Shown here: piece after piece, positions 35,101 to 47,624 of the stretch
Layout of the letters: each line of letters opens with the position of its first letter
How positions within the stretch are numbered: the first letter of the stretch is position 1
DNA from: Eurosta solidaginis
Lineage: Eukaryota; Arthropoda; Insecta; Diptera; Tephritidae
Direction of reading: 5' to 3'
NCBI RefSeq assembly: GCF_040869045.1
Contig: NC_090319.1
Location: 226,586,490-226,650,489, forward strand
Length of the DNA: 64,000 bases
Program-made: the position numbers and the translations under genes
Notes under the pieces: generated by a model
Told to the model about the DNA's origin: nothing
The model's input: only the letters and a program-made list of their open reading frames with translations
The model's database searches: none

Positions 35101-37660
35101 ACTGCTGTTTTCTTATGCTCTACTTGAACTCGGTTTTAGAAAAAAAAAATATATTGGTGTTGCCAGATGTCTGATTTATTTTTTTTTTTTGAGTGATTGG
35201 CAACGGCTGAATTTCTTAAAAAACATAAATAAATTCCAAATGAATAGCGAAACAATGGGGTTGCTATCTATCTTAGCGTACATTTTGTAGTATTAGCCGT
35301 GATTGCTACAAGTACTTTGCCTTATCTATATAAATAAAAATGAGTTTTGACATGTTTGTAAGCGAATCACTTTCGAAAGGCTCTACGCATAAACTTCGTT
35401 CTACTGCTGTTTTCTTATGCTCTACTTGAACTCGGTTTTAGAAAAAAAAAAAAAATTGGTGTTACCAGATGTCTGATTTTTTTTTTTTTGTAATGATTGG
35501 CAACGGCTGATTTTCTTAAAAAAAACATAAATAAATTCTAAATGAATAGCCGAAACAATGTAGTATTAGCCGTGATTGCTATAAGTACTTTGCCTTATCT
35601 ATATAAATAAAAATGAGTTTTGACATGTTTGTAAGCGAATCACTTTCGAACGGCTCTACGCATAAACTTCGTTCTACTGCTGTTTTCTTATGCTCCACTT
35701 GAACTCGGTTTTAGAAAAAAAAATTGGTGTTGCCAGATGTCTGATTTTTTTTTTGTAATGATTGGCAACGGCTGATTTTCTTAAAAAAAAAACATAAATA
35801 AATTCTAAATGAATAGCCGAAACAATGTAGTATTAGCCGTGATTGCTATAAGTACTTTGCCTTATCTATATAAATAAAAATGAGTTTTGACATGTTTGTA
35901 AGCGAATCACTTTCGAAAGGCTCTACGCATAAACTTCGTTCTACTGCTGTTTTCTTATGCTCTACTTGAACTCGGTTTTAGAAAAAAAAAATATATTGGT
36001 GTTGCCAGATGTCTGATTTATTAGCCGTAGTATTAGTATTAGCCGTGATTGCTACAAGTACTTTGCCTTATCTATATAAATAAAAATGAGTTTTTACATG
36101 TTTGTAAGCGAACCACTTTCGAAAGGCTCTACGCATAAACTTCGTTCTACTGCTATTTTCTTATGCTCTACTTGAACTCGGTTTTAGAAAAAAAAAATTG
36201 GTGTTGTAAGATGTTTGATTTTTTGTTTAATGACTGGCAAAGTCTGAATTTCTTAAAAAAAAAACATAAATAAATTCTAAATGAATAGCCGAAACAATGG
36301 GGTTGCTACCTATCTTAGCGTACATTTTGTAGTATTAGCCGTGATTGCTACAAGTACTTTGCCTTATCTATATAAATAAAAATGGGTTTTGACATGTTTG
36401 TAAGCGAATCACTTTCGAACGGGTCTACGCACAAATTTCGTTCTACTACTGTTTTCTTATGCTCCACTTGAACTCGGTTTTAGAAAAAAAATAAAAATTG
36501 GTGTTGCCAGATGTCTGATTTTTTTTAATGATTGGCAACGGCTGAATTTCTAAAAAAACATAAATAAATTCTAAATGAATAGCCAAAACAATGGAGTTGC
36601 TATCTATCTTAGCGTACATTTTGTAGTATTAGCCGTGATTGCTACAAGTATTTTGCCTTATCTATATAAATAAAAATGAGTTTTCACATGTTTGTAAGCG
36701 AATTACTTTTGAACGGCTCTACGCACAAACTTCGTTCTACTACTGTTTTCTTATGCTCCACTTGAACTCGGTTTTAGATAAAAAAATTGGTGTTGCCAGA
36801 TGTCTGATTTTTTTTCATGATTTGCAAAGGCTGATTTTCTTAAAAAAACATAAATAAATTCTAAATGAATAGCCGAAACAATGGGGTTGAAATCTATCTT
36901 AGCGTACATTTTGTAGTATTAGTCGTGATTGCTACAAGTACTTTGCCTGATCTATATAAATAAAAATGAGTTTTGACATGTTTGTAAGCGAATCACTTTC
37001 GAACGGGTCTACGCATATACTTCGTTCTACTGCTGTGTTCTTATGCTCTACTTGAACTCGGTTTTAGAAAAAAAATAAAAATTGGTGTTGCCAGATGTCT
37101 GATTTTTTTTAATGATTGGCAACGGCTGAATTTCTAAAAAAACATAAATAAATTCTAAATGAATAGCCGAAACAATGGGGTTGCTGCCTATCTTAGCGTA
37201 CATTTTGTAGTATTAGCCGTGATTGCTACAAGTACTTTGCCTTATCTATATAAATAAAAATGAGTTTTGACATGTTTGTAAGCGAATCACTTTCGAACGG
37301 GTCTACGCATATACTTCGTCCTACTGCTGTGTTCTTATGCTCTACTTGAACTCGGTTTTAGAAAAAAAATAAAAATTGGTGTTGCCAGATGTCTGATTTT
37401 TTTTAATGATTGGCAACGGCTGAATTTCTAAAAAAACATAAATAAATTCTAAATGAATAGCCGAAACAATGGGGTTGCTATCTATCTTAGCGTACATTTT
37501 GTAGTATTAGCCGTGATTGATACAAGTATTTTGCCTTATCTATATAAATAAAAATGAGTTTTCACATGTTTGTAAGCGAATCACTTTCGAACGGCTCTAC
37601 GCATAAACTTCGTTCTACTGCTATTTTCTTATGCTCTACTTGAACTTGGTTTTAGAAAAA
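26131..37660. repeat. 290-bp satellite, segment 5, with about 6.2-kb higher-order duplication
   Basis: About forty monomers. 27490-31050 recurs at 33680-37265 (offset 6193-6218) with near identity. 28300-29400 also recurs at 31056-32160 and, in part, from 34494. Monomers with a 41-bp loss (GCCGAAACAATGTAGTATTAG) occur at about 29335, 29600, 32090, 35550 and 35820. A deleted form reading GACATGCTCAAACGC is at 28301, 31057 and 34494. No gene; the identical 72-codon frames at 30421 and 36639 reflect the duplication. Confidence 0.93.
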
Positions 37661-37880
37661 AGCTTTCAAAATCGGGCAAAAAACCATATCCACACCATTA
37701 GGAATAAACTACATACAGAGTGTATGTGCCTACATGGTGATGAAAAGGAATATAAACAAAAAGGCAACTCTTAGAGACCAATTGTACAGCGAACAACCGG
37801 ACATTCATATGGCCTAGCAGCTAAACGCTTGCACTGATATGAATGTTGGAGATTCGAGTTCAGCGCTCAGCTCCCGAAAA

Positions 37881-37921
37881 GCTAGCTGATGAAGAAGTGA
37901 AATTCAGAAACATATCCTAGT
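37881..37921 (+). ncRNA. Hammerhead ribozyme-like motif C1
   Basis: Core intact, triplet ATC, like A3 and B2. Confidence 0.42.
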
Positions 37922-38314
37922 AACCATCGCCGTTTGTAAACTTACAATTTTTCTCTAATATCAATTACAAAAACCATTGTATAAAGCAATATGAACAAAG
38001 CTCGCTAATTAAATACATATGATCATATTGATATAATAGTAACAGCGGAAGTATTAAAAACAAATACTGTAAAAATCCGAACAAATGTTACTAAGCTTTC
38101 AAAAGCGCGCCTAAAAATCATATCCACACCATTAGGAATAAACTACATACAGAGTGTATGTGCCTACATGGTGATCAAAAGGAATATAAACAAAAAGGCA
38201 ACTCTTAGAGACCAATTGTACAGCGAACAACGGGACATTCATATGGCCTAGCAGCTAAAGACTTGCACTGATATGAATGTTGGAGATTCGAGTTCAACGC
38301 TCAGCTCCCGAAAA

Positions 38315-38355
38315 GCTAGCTGGCGAAGAAGTGAAATTCAGAAACATGTCCTAGT
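38315..38355 (+). ncRNA. Hammerhead ribozyme-like motif C2, core altered
   Basis: Core CTGGCGA, as in B3; triplet GTC. Confidence 0.35.
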
Positions 38356-38406
38356 AACCATCGCCGTTTGTAAACTTACAATTTTTCTCTAATATCAATT
38401 ACAAAA

Positions 38407-41400
38407 ATAAATAAATTCTAAATGAATAGCCGAAACAATGGGGTTGCTCTCTATCTTAGCGTACATTTTGTAGTATTAGCCGTGATTGCTACAAGTACTT
38501 TGGCTTATCTATATAAATAAAAATGAGTTTTGACATGTTTGTAAGCGAATCACTTTCGAACGGCCCTACGCATAAACTTCGTTCTACTGCTGTTTTCTTA
38601 TGCTCTACTTGAACTTAGTTTTAGGAAAAAAAAAATGGTGTTGCCAGATGTCTGATTTTTTTTTTATGATTTGCAACGGCTGAATTTCTTAAAAAAAACA
38701 TAAATAAATTCTAAATGAATAGCCGAAACAATGGGGTTGCTATCTATCTTAGCGTACATTTTGTAGTATTAGCCGTGACTGCTACAAGTACTTTGCCTTA
38801 TTTATATAAATAAAAATGAGTTTTGACATGTTTGTAAGCAAAGCACTTTCGAACGGCTCCACGCATAAACTTCGTTCTACTGCTGTTTTTTTATGCTCTA
38901 CTTGAACTTATAAGAAAAAAAATTGGTCTTGCCAGATGTCTGTTATTTTTTTTTAATGAGTGGCAACGACTGAATTTCTTAAAAAAAAACATAAATAAAT
39001 TCTAAATGAATAGCCGAAACAATGGGGTTGCTATCTATCTTAGCGTACATTTTGTAGTATTAGCCGTGATTGCTACAAGTACTTTGCCTTATCTATATAA
39101 ATAAAAATGAGTTTTGACATGTTTGTAAGCGAATCACTTTCGAACGGCCCTACGCATAAACTTCGTTCTACTGCTGTTTTCTTATGCTCTACTTGAACTT
39201 AGTTTTAGGAAAAAAAAATGGTGTTGCCAGATGTCTGATTTTTTTTTATGATTTGCAACGGCTGAATTCCTTAAAAAAAACATAAATAAATTCTAAATGA
39301 ATAGCCGAAACAATGGGGTTGCTATCTATCTTAGCGTACATTTTGTAGTATTAGCCGTGACTGCTACAAGTACTTTGCCTTATCTATATAAATAAAAATG
39401 AGTTTTGACATGTTTGAGAGCGAATCACTTTCGAACGGCTCTACGTATAAACTTCGTTCTACTGCTGTTTTCTTATGCTCTACTTTAACTTGGTTTTAGA
39501 AAAAAAAAAAATTGGGGTTGCCAGATGTCTGATTTTTTTCTCATGATTTGCAAAGGCTGAATTTCTTAAAAAAAACATAAATAAATTCTAAATGAATAGC
39601 CGAAACAATGGGGTTGCTATCTATCTTAGCGTACATTTTATAGTATTAGCCGGGATTGCTACAAGTACTTTGCCTCACCTATATAAATAAAAATGAGTTT
39701 TGACATGTTTGTAAGCGAATCACTTTCGAACGGCTCTACGCATATCCTTCGTTCTACTGCTGTATTCTTACACCCTACTTTAACTCGGTTTTAGAAAAAA
39801 AAATTAGTGTTGCCAGATGTCTGATTTTTTTTTTTAATGATTGGCAACGGCTGAATTTCTTTAAAAAAAACATAAATAAATTCTAAATGAATAGCCGAAA
39901 CAATGGGGTTGCTATCTATCTTAGCGTACATTTTGTAGTATTAGCCGTGATTGCTACAAGTACTTTGCCTTATCTATATAAATAAAAACGAGTTTTGACA
40001 TTTTTGTAAGCGGATCACTTTCGAGCGGCTCTACGCATAAACTTCGTTCTACTGCTGTTTTGTTATGCTCTACTTGAACCTGGTTTTATAAAAAAAAATG
40101 GTTTTGCCAGATGTCTGATTTTTTTTAATGATTTCTGACGGTTGAATTTCTCAAAAAAAAACATAAATAAATTCTAAATGAATAGCCGAAACAACGGGGT
40201 TGCTATCTATCTTAGCGTACATTTTCTAGTATTAGCCGTGATTGCTACAAGTACTTTGCCTTATATATATAAATAAAAATGAGTTTTGACATGTTGGTAA
40301 GCGAATCACTTTCGAACGGCTCTACGCATAAACTTCGTTCTACTGCTGTTTTCATATGCTCTGCTTGAACTTGGTTTAAAAAAAAATTGGTCTTGCCAGA
40401 TATCTGATTTTTTTTTAATGATTTGCAATACGGCTGTATTTCTTAAAAAAACATAAATAAATTCTAAATGAATAGCCGAAATAATGGGGTTGCTATCTAT
40501 CTTAGCGTACATTTTGTAGTATTAGCCGTGATTGCTACAAGTACTTTGCCTTATCTATATAAATAAAAACGAGTTTTGACATATTTGTAAGCGGATCACT
40601 TTCGAATGGCTCTACGCATAAACTTCGTTCTACTGCTGTTTTCTTATGCTCTACTTGAACTCGGTTTTAGAAAAAAAAAATTGGTGTTGCCAGATGTCTG
40701 CTTTTTTTTTAATGATTTTTTCTTAAAAAAAACATATATAAATTGTAAATGAATAGTCGAAACAATGGGGTTTCTACCTACCTTAGCGTACATTTTGTAG
40801 TATTAGCCGTGATTGCTACAAGTATTTTGCTTGATCTATATAAATAAAAATGAGTTTTGACATGTTTGTAAGCGAATCACTTTCGAACGGGTCTACGCAC
40901 AAACTTCTTCTACTGCTGTTTTCTTATGCTCTACTTGAATCCGGTTTTAGAAAAAAAAATTGGTGTTGCCAGATGTCTGATTTTTTTTTAATGATTGGCA
41001 ACGGCTGAATTTCTAAAAAAAACATAAATAAATTCTAAATGTATAGCCGAAACAAAGGGGTTGCTATCTATCTTAGCGTACATTTTGTAGTATTAGCCAT
41101 GATTGCTACAAGTATTTTCCTTATCTATAAAAATAAAAATGAGTTTTGACATGTTTGTAAGCGAATTACTTTCGAACGGCTCTACGCATAAACTTCGTTC
41201 TACTGCTGTTTTCTTATGCTCCACTTGAACTCGGTTTTAGAAAAAAAAAATTGGTGTTGCCAGATGTCTGATTTTTTTAATGATTGTCAACGGCTGAATT
41301 TCTTACAAAAACATAAATAAATTCTAAATGAGCAGCCGAAGCAATGGGGTTGCTATCTATCTTAGCGTACATTTTGTTGTATTAGCCGTGATTGCTACAA

Positions 41401-42825
41401 GTACTTTGCCTGATCTATATAAATAAAAATGAGTTTTGACATGTTTGTAAGCGAATCACTTTCGAACGGCTCTACGCATAAACTTCGTTCTATTGCTGTT
41501 TTCTTATGCTCTACTTGAACTCGGTTTTAGACAAATAAAAAATTGGTGTGGCCAGCTGTCTGATTGTTTTTTTTTTTTTTATAATGATTTCCAACTGCTG
41601 AATTTCTCAAAAAAAAACATAAATAAATTCTAAATGAATAGCCGAAACAATGTGGTTGCTATCTATCTTAGCGTACATTTTCTAGTATTAGCCGTGATTG
41701 CTAAAAGTACCTTGCCTTATCTATATAAATAAAAATGAGTTTTGACATGTTGGTAAGCGAATCACTTTCGAAAGGCATGATTTGCTAAGTCTGAATTTCT
41801 TAAAAAAAACATAAAAAAAATTCTTAATGGATAGCCGAAACAATGGGGTTGCTATCTATCTTAGCGTACATTTTGTAGTATTAGCCGTGATTGCTACAAG
41901 TACTTTGCCTTATCTATATAAATAAAAATGAGTTTTGACATGTTTGTTACCGGATCACTTTCCAACGGCTCTACGCATAAACTTCGTTCTACTGCTGTTT
42001 TCTTATGCTCTACTTGAACTTGGTTTTAGAAAAAAATTGGGGTTGCCAGATGTCTAATTTTTTTTCATGATTTGCAAAGGCTGAATTTCTCAAAAAAAAA
42101 AACATAAATAAATTCTAAATGAATAGCCGAAACAATGGGGTTGCTATCTATCTTAGCGTACATTTTCTAGTATTAGCCGTGATTGCTACAAGTACTTTGC
42201 CTTATCTATATAAATAAAAATGAGATTTGACATGTTTGTAAGCGAATCACTCTCGAACGGCTCTACGCATAAACTTCGTTCTACTGCTGTTTGCTTATGC
42301 TCTACTTGAACTCGGTTTTAGAAAAAAAAATTGATGTTGCCAGATGTCTGATTTTTTTTAATGATTGGCAACGGCAACAGCAACATAAATAAATTCTAAA
42401 TGAATAGCCGAAACAATGGGGTTGCTATCTATCTTAGCGTACATTTTGTAGTATTAGCCGTTATTGCTACAAATACTTTTCCTCATCTATATAAAAAAAA
42501 ATGAATTTTGACATGTTTGTAAGCGAATCACTTTCGAACGGCTCTACGCATAAACTTCGTTCTACTGCTGTTTTCTTATGCTCTACTTGAACTCGGTATT
42601 AGAAAACAAATTGGTGTTGCAAGATGTCTGATTTTTTTTTTGAATGATTGGCAACGGCTGAATTTCTTAAAAAAAATATAAATAAATTCTCAATGAATAG
42701 CCGAAACAATGGGGTTGCTGTCTATCTTAGCGTACATTTTGTAGTATTAGCCGTAATTGCTACAAGTACTTTGCCTTATCTATATAAATAAAAATGAGTT
42801 TTGACATGTTTGTAAGCAAATCACT
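38407..42825. repeat. 290-bp satellite, segment 6
   Basis: About fifteen monomers. The first ones match those after array B. There is a deletion joining CTTTCGAAAGG to CATGATTTGC near 41770 and an AACGGCAACAGCAAC variant near 42370. No gene seen. Confidence 0.94.
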
Positions 42826-43733
42826 TGTAGTTTAAACAGCCAACAGTTTACTCCGAAATATTTACGATCAATTTGGAGCACTCAAAAATGACGCCATTTA
42901 GCAATTTTTATTATAATTTATGGGCTTTATAATCGAAATGATGCAGGAGCAGTGGATATGACCAGTAAAAATATTGATATTACCTTGAAAGGAACAAACA
43001 GTGATAAGGTGGTATAACAACAGAACTGGCAGCATAAGTATAAGTATGTATAATAAGTATAATCAGCTTAACTTTGAAATAGTTTTAACAATTTAGACAT
43101 TATTTTTAAGCAGGAAAAATATTCGGGCAACCTAACGACTGCCTATTGACAAGCAAAAATTTAAATTTCTGCTGTAAAAACTTTTTTTTACTAATTTTTG
43201 AGCTATGTTCCCAGAAGAGGACATACCAAATCAAAATCAAGTGCGTAGGTCGTTTTCATAAAACTACCTAAATATGAAAAAAAAATAATAATTTTTTTTG
43301 AAATGTTTACTGATGTTTTTTAAGCCCAAAATGGCATAGAAAACAAAATGAAAAAAAAAAGAAAATAGCATAGGAATTAATTTTTAATAATTAAACAAGG
43401 AAAAATAAACTGTATTTAACTATTCATCATTTGAAAAAATTTTCAGAAAATGTTGTAAGAAAAATTAGAAATGTCAAAAATGTTAAATTAAACAAATTTT
43501 TCCTTAAGAACAAACATTTTCAGAATTAAACCTTTTAAATAATAACTTTTATAATGCTAACTATATAAGAAAAAAAAAATTATAATAAAAGTAAAATGGA
43601 ATGCTTAATATAATAAACGTAAAAATAGAGAAATAATCATAAATTAGCATTTTCCCACCTTCAAAGAAACAGAAATAAAATTTTTATTTTTTTTCTATTT
43701 AATTTTCTCTTTCAATCATATCATCTCTTTAAA

Positions 43734-43907
43734 ATGTCTTCGTGGACAAAAATTAACCCCATAGCTGGTTACGGGGTAGGAAAAAGAAACTCTGAAACAT
43801 CAGAGAATAGAATATTAAAATATAAACCACCAGAGCCAAAAATTAACCCAAACAATTCAGATGTTTGGCTAGCAGTTTCAACCTGCGGAATCGTGCTATT
43901 GATATAA
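43734..43907 (+). CDS. 57-codon open frame, copy 2
   Basis: Counterpart of 8791-8973 with an in-frame 9-bp deletion in the PAEPEP region. Function unknown. Confidence 0.28.
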   Translation: MSSWTKINPIAGYGVGKRNSETSENRILKYKPPEPKINPNNSDVWLAVSTCGIVLLI

Positions 43908-43990
43908 TATTCAAATTTAGCACCCTAAATCCTCTAAATTCAACTCATTTTCGATAAGAACAGTAAATACTACAAATGAATCACTGCAAA

Positions 43991-44128
43991 ATGCCTCACC
44001 TAATAGAAGAATTTATTAAGGCAGCTTCATTAGCACTGTCTAAGTTCAAGAATTTGCTAATTCACAGTCGTAGCAGTCAAAGTAGAAGATTTATACCACA
44101 AACCTTTCGCAACATAATGCTTAACTAA
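43991..44128 (+). CDS. 45-codon open frame, copy 2
   Basis: Counterpart of 9057-9194, starting MPHLIEEFIKAASLALSKF. Function unknown. Confidence 0.27.
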   Translation: MPHLIEEFIKAASLALSKFKNLLIHSRSSQSRRFIPQTFRNIMLN

Positions 44129-44750
44129 AAACCTTACGTAAGTGGAAATATGCAAAATACCTAAAGTTACCAAAAGATCGGAAACTTAAAAACCAGCCAG
44201 AATGAAGAAAATAAAAAGACACAAAGAGAACCTTATTATAAATAAAGCGCTAATAAATAAATTTGCAATTAGACATGTCACACTCGTTTTCATCCAAAAG
44301 GATAGAAAAAGTGTAGCGTAATACAAGCAACCAGATTGTTGAGGAAGTTTATTGACTTAGGACAATATTCAACCAGGCTTAAAAATGCCGGCAATCTAGG
44401 ACTTGTAAGAGAAAAAGACAGTTAGTTGTCCCTTAGGAAACAAATTGGTCAAGAATAATGAATACTTGAGTAAGCATATTTAAAAATAAAAAATAGGTAC
44501 CCAAGTTCTCAAAGATCTAATATTTGCATTAACGCCAGAAGTTATGCATGTGACAAATAAAAAAAAAAAAAAATTGTCATAAATATCATGACGCTCCCAT
44601 CTGGGAAGGCCACCCAGAAAATCGCATGACACATAAGATCTAATAAAAATATTGCTGGAAAATATGAAAAATGGTATAAGAAAAGAAATGAAAATTTTTT
44701 TTTTTTGCATCCACTGTACCCATTGGTTTATTCACTTATCACTATATAAC

Positions 44751-44879
44751 GACACATTAATCCCATCTAGAATAGGAAATGAGGATAAGCAAAAATTTCT
44801 CTGTAACATAGAGTATAGCAATATCATAAATAATAAGAAAATAAAAATACACAAAAATAGACTTAAACTAGTAGAATAA
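44751..44879 (+). pseudogene. Pol C-terminal tail, copy 2
   Basis: Forty-two codons and a stop, ending KIKIHKNRLKLVE, the end of an mdg1/412-type integrase. The rest of Pol is deleted. Confidence 0.55.
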
Positions 44880-44984
44880 GAAAATGTTCAACCTACAAAC
44901 ATAAAATACAAAATTAGAATTAATTTATAAAAATAGAATGCTCATGCATTCTCCAAATGCATAAGCATTCTGAAAAAAGGGAGA

Positions 44985-45429
44985 TGTAGTGTAAACAGCC
45001 AACAATTTAATCCCAAATATTTAAATCAGTCTAATATGCTACCCTGCTACAAAAATAGTCTAAATGTTCATCAACACATAAATATGCATTTGATAATTAA
45101 TGCTGACATAGCCATTAAAACAGGTGTGTACAACACACAACCAAATAAATTTGAATTCCAGCAAATTTGCAAGGTTTGCATTTCCCATAGAAGTCGCAGC
45201 TGAACACAGTTGTGTAGGTACATATTTTGTGTGGAGTTGTATGTAGGTATGTAAGTATGTATGCTTAAGGTAGATATGCATGTAAGTATGTATGCTTAAA
45301 TGTAAATATGTATGTAAGAATATGTTTAGAATAATTTAATATAAATAAGCTGAAATATTTGAATAAAGAGACATTCGGAATTCACTCATCAACGTCACAA
45401 CTCTTTTTATTACTTTTTAACATTTTATA
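44985..45429 (+). repeat. 3' LTR of copy 2
   Basis: 445 bp from TGTAGTG to TTTTATA, preceded by GAAAAAAGGGAGA. Confidence 0.9.
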
Positions 45430-46901
45430 CACTTTCGAACGGGTCTATGCATAAACTTCGTTCTACTGCTGTTTTCTTATGCTCGGTTTTAGAAAAAAAA
45501 AAAATGGTGTTGCCAGATGTCTGATTTTTTTTTTAATGATTGGCAACGGCTGAATTTCTAAGAAAAAATAAATAAATTCTAAATGAATAGCCGAAACAAT
45601 GAGGTTGCTATCTATCTTAGCGTACATTTTGTAGTATTAGCCGTGATTGCTACAAGTACTCTGCCTTATCTATATAAATAAAAATGATTTTTGACATGTT
45701 TGTAAGCGAATCACTTTCGAACGGCTCTACGCATAAACTTCGTTCTACTGCTATTTTCTTATGCTCTACTTGAACTCAGTTTTAGAAAAAAACAAATTGG
45801 TGTTGCCAGATGTCTGATTTTTTTTTTGAATGATTGGCAACGGCTGAATTTCTTTAAAAAAAAAAACATAAATAAATTCTCAAAGATTAGCCGAAACAAT
45901 GGGGTTGCTATCTATCTTAGCGTACATTTTGTAGTATAAGCCGTATCTGCTACAAGTATTTTGCCTTATCTATATAAATAAAATTGAGTTTTGACATGTT
46001 TGTAAGCGAATAACTTTCGAACGGTTCTACGCATAAACTTCCTTCTACTGCTGTTTTCTTATGCTCTACTTGAAAGCGGTATTAGAAAAAAAAAATTGGT
46101 GTTGCCAGATGTCTGATTTTTTTTTAATGATTGGCAACGACTGAATTTCTTTAAAAAAAAATAAATAAATTCTAAATGAATAGCCGAAACAATGGGGTTG
46201 CTATCTATCTTAGCGTACATTTTGTAGTATTAGCCGTGATTACTACAAGTACTTTGCCTTATTTATATTAATAAAAATGAGTTTTGACATGTTTGTAAGC
46301 GAATCACTTTCGAACGGCTCTACGCATAAACTTCGTTCTACTGCTGTTTTTTTATGCTCTACTTGAACTTATTAGAAAAAAAAATTGGTGTTGCCAGATG
46401 TCTGATTTTTTTTTAATGATTGGCAACGGCTGAATTTCTTAAAAAACATAAATAAATTCTAAAGGAATAGCCGAAACAATGGAGTTTCTATCTATCTTAG
46501 CGTACATTTTGTAGTATTAGCAGTGATAGCTACAAGTACTTTGACTTATCTATATAAATAAAAATGAGTTTTGACATGTTTGTAAGCGAATCACTTTCGA
46601 ACGGCTCTACGCATAAACTTCTTTCTACTGCTATTTTCTTATGCTCTACTTAAACTCGGTTATAGAAAAAAAATTGGTGTTGCCAGATGTCTGATTTTTT
46701 TTTAATGATTGGCAACGGCTGAATTTTAAAAAAAAAAACACAAATAAATTCTAAATGAATAGCCGAAACACTGGGGTTGCTATCTAACTTAGCGTACATT
46801 TTGTAGTATTAGCCGTGATTGCTACAAGTACTTTGCCTTATCTATATAAATAAAAATGAGTTTTGACATGTTTGTAAGCGAATCACTTTCGAACGGCTCT
46901 A
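45430..46901. repeat. 290-bp satellite, segment 7
   Basis: About five monomers, then a break at GAACGGCTCTATACATACTT near 46902. Confidence 0.94.
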
Positions 46902-47624
46902 TACATACTTATACCCATTGGTTTATTCACTTATCACTATATAACGACACATTAATCCCATCTAGAATAGGAAATGAGGATAAGCAAAAATTTCTCTGTA
47001 ACATAGAGTATAGCAATATCATAAATAATAAGAAAATAAAAATACACAAAAATAGACTTAAACTAGTAGAATAAGAAAATGTTCAACCTACAAACATAAA
47101 ATACAAAATTAGAATTAATTTATAAAAATAGAATGCTCATGCATTCTCCAAATGCATAAGCATTCTGAAAAAAGGGAGATGTAGTGTAAACAGCCAACAA
47201 TTTAATCCCAAATATTTAAATCAGTCTAATATGCTACCCTGCTACAAAAATAGTCTAAATGTTCATCAACACATAAATATGCATTTGATAATTAATGCTG
47301 ACATAGCCATTAAAACAGGTGTGTACAACACACAACCAAATAAATTTGAATTCCAGCAAATTTGCAAGGTTTGCATTTCCCATAGAAGTCGCAGCTGAAC
47401 ACAGTTGTGTAGGTACATATTTTGTGTGGAGTTGTATGTAGGTATGTAAGTATGTATGCTTAAGGTAGATATGCATGTAAGTATGTATGCTTAAATGTAA
47501 ATATGTATGTAAGAATATGTTTAGAATAATTTAATATAAATAAGCTGAAATATTTGAATAAAGAGACATTCGGAATTCACTCATCAACGTCACAACTCTT
47601 TTTATTACTTTTTAACATTTTATA
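46902..47624 (+). mobile_element. LTR retrotransposon copy 3, 3' fragment
   Basis: It begins inside the internal region (ACCCATTGGTTTATTCAC), then the Pol tail (46946-47074), purine tract and full 3' LTR. It arose by the tandem duplication of copy 2, not by its own insertion. A filler of about ten bases (ATACATACTT) lies at the satellite junction. Confidence 0.88.
47180..47624 (+). repeat. 3' LTR of copy 3
   Basis: Same as 44985-45429 at offset 2195. Confidence 0.9.

Larger units (their letters stand above)
37661..38406 (+). repeat. 434-bp repeat array C (two units, hammerhead-like)
   Basis: Bodies start at 37661 and 38094, joined by one linker. It has the same entry and exit junctions as arrays A and B. 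The first body has a small deletion after AATCGGG. Confidence 0.9.
42826..45429 (+). mobile_element. LTR retrotransposon copy 2, 5' LTR mostly deleted
   Basis: The 5' LTR is cut after about 42 bp and joined near 42868 to the leader repeat CAATTTGGAGCACTC, so the rest of the LTR and the primer site are gone. The internal region carries the two small frames and the last 42 codons of Pol. The segment matching 9815-10285 of copy 1 is absent. The 3' LTR is complete. CACT flanks both ends (42822-42825, 45430-45433). Confidence 0.85.

Noticed and set aside
46380..46450. GTTGCCA dyad plus T-run read as a bacterial intrinsic terminator
   Set aside because: The context is eukaryotic and the T-run lies inside the loop, not after the stem.
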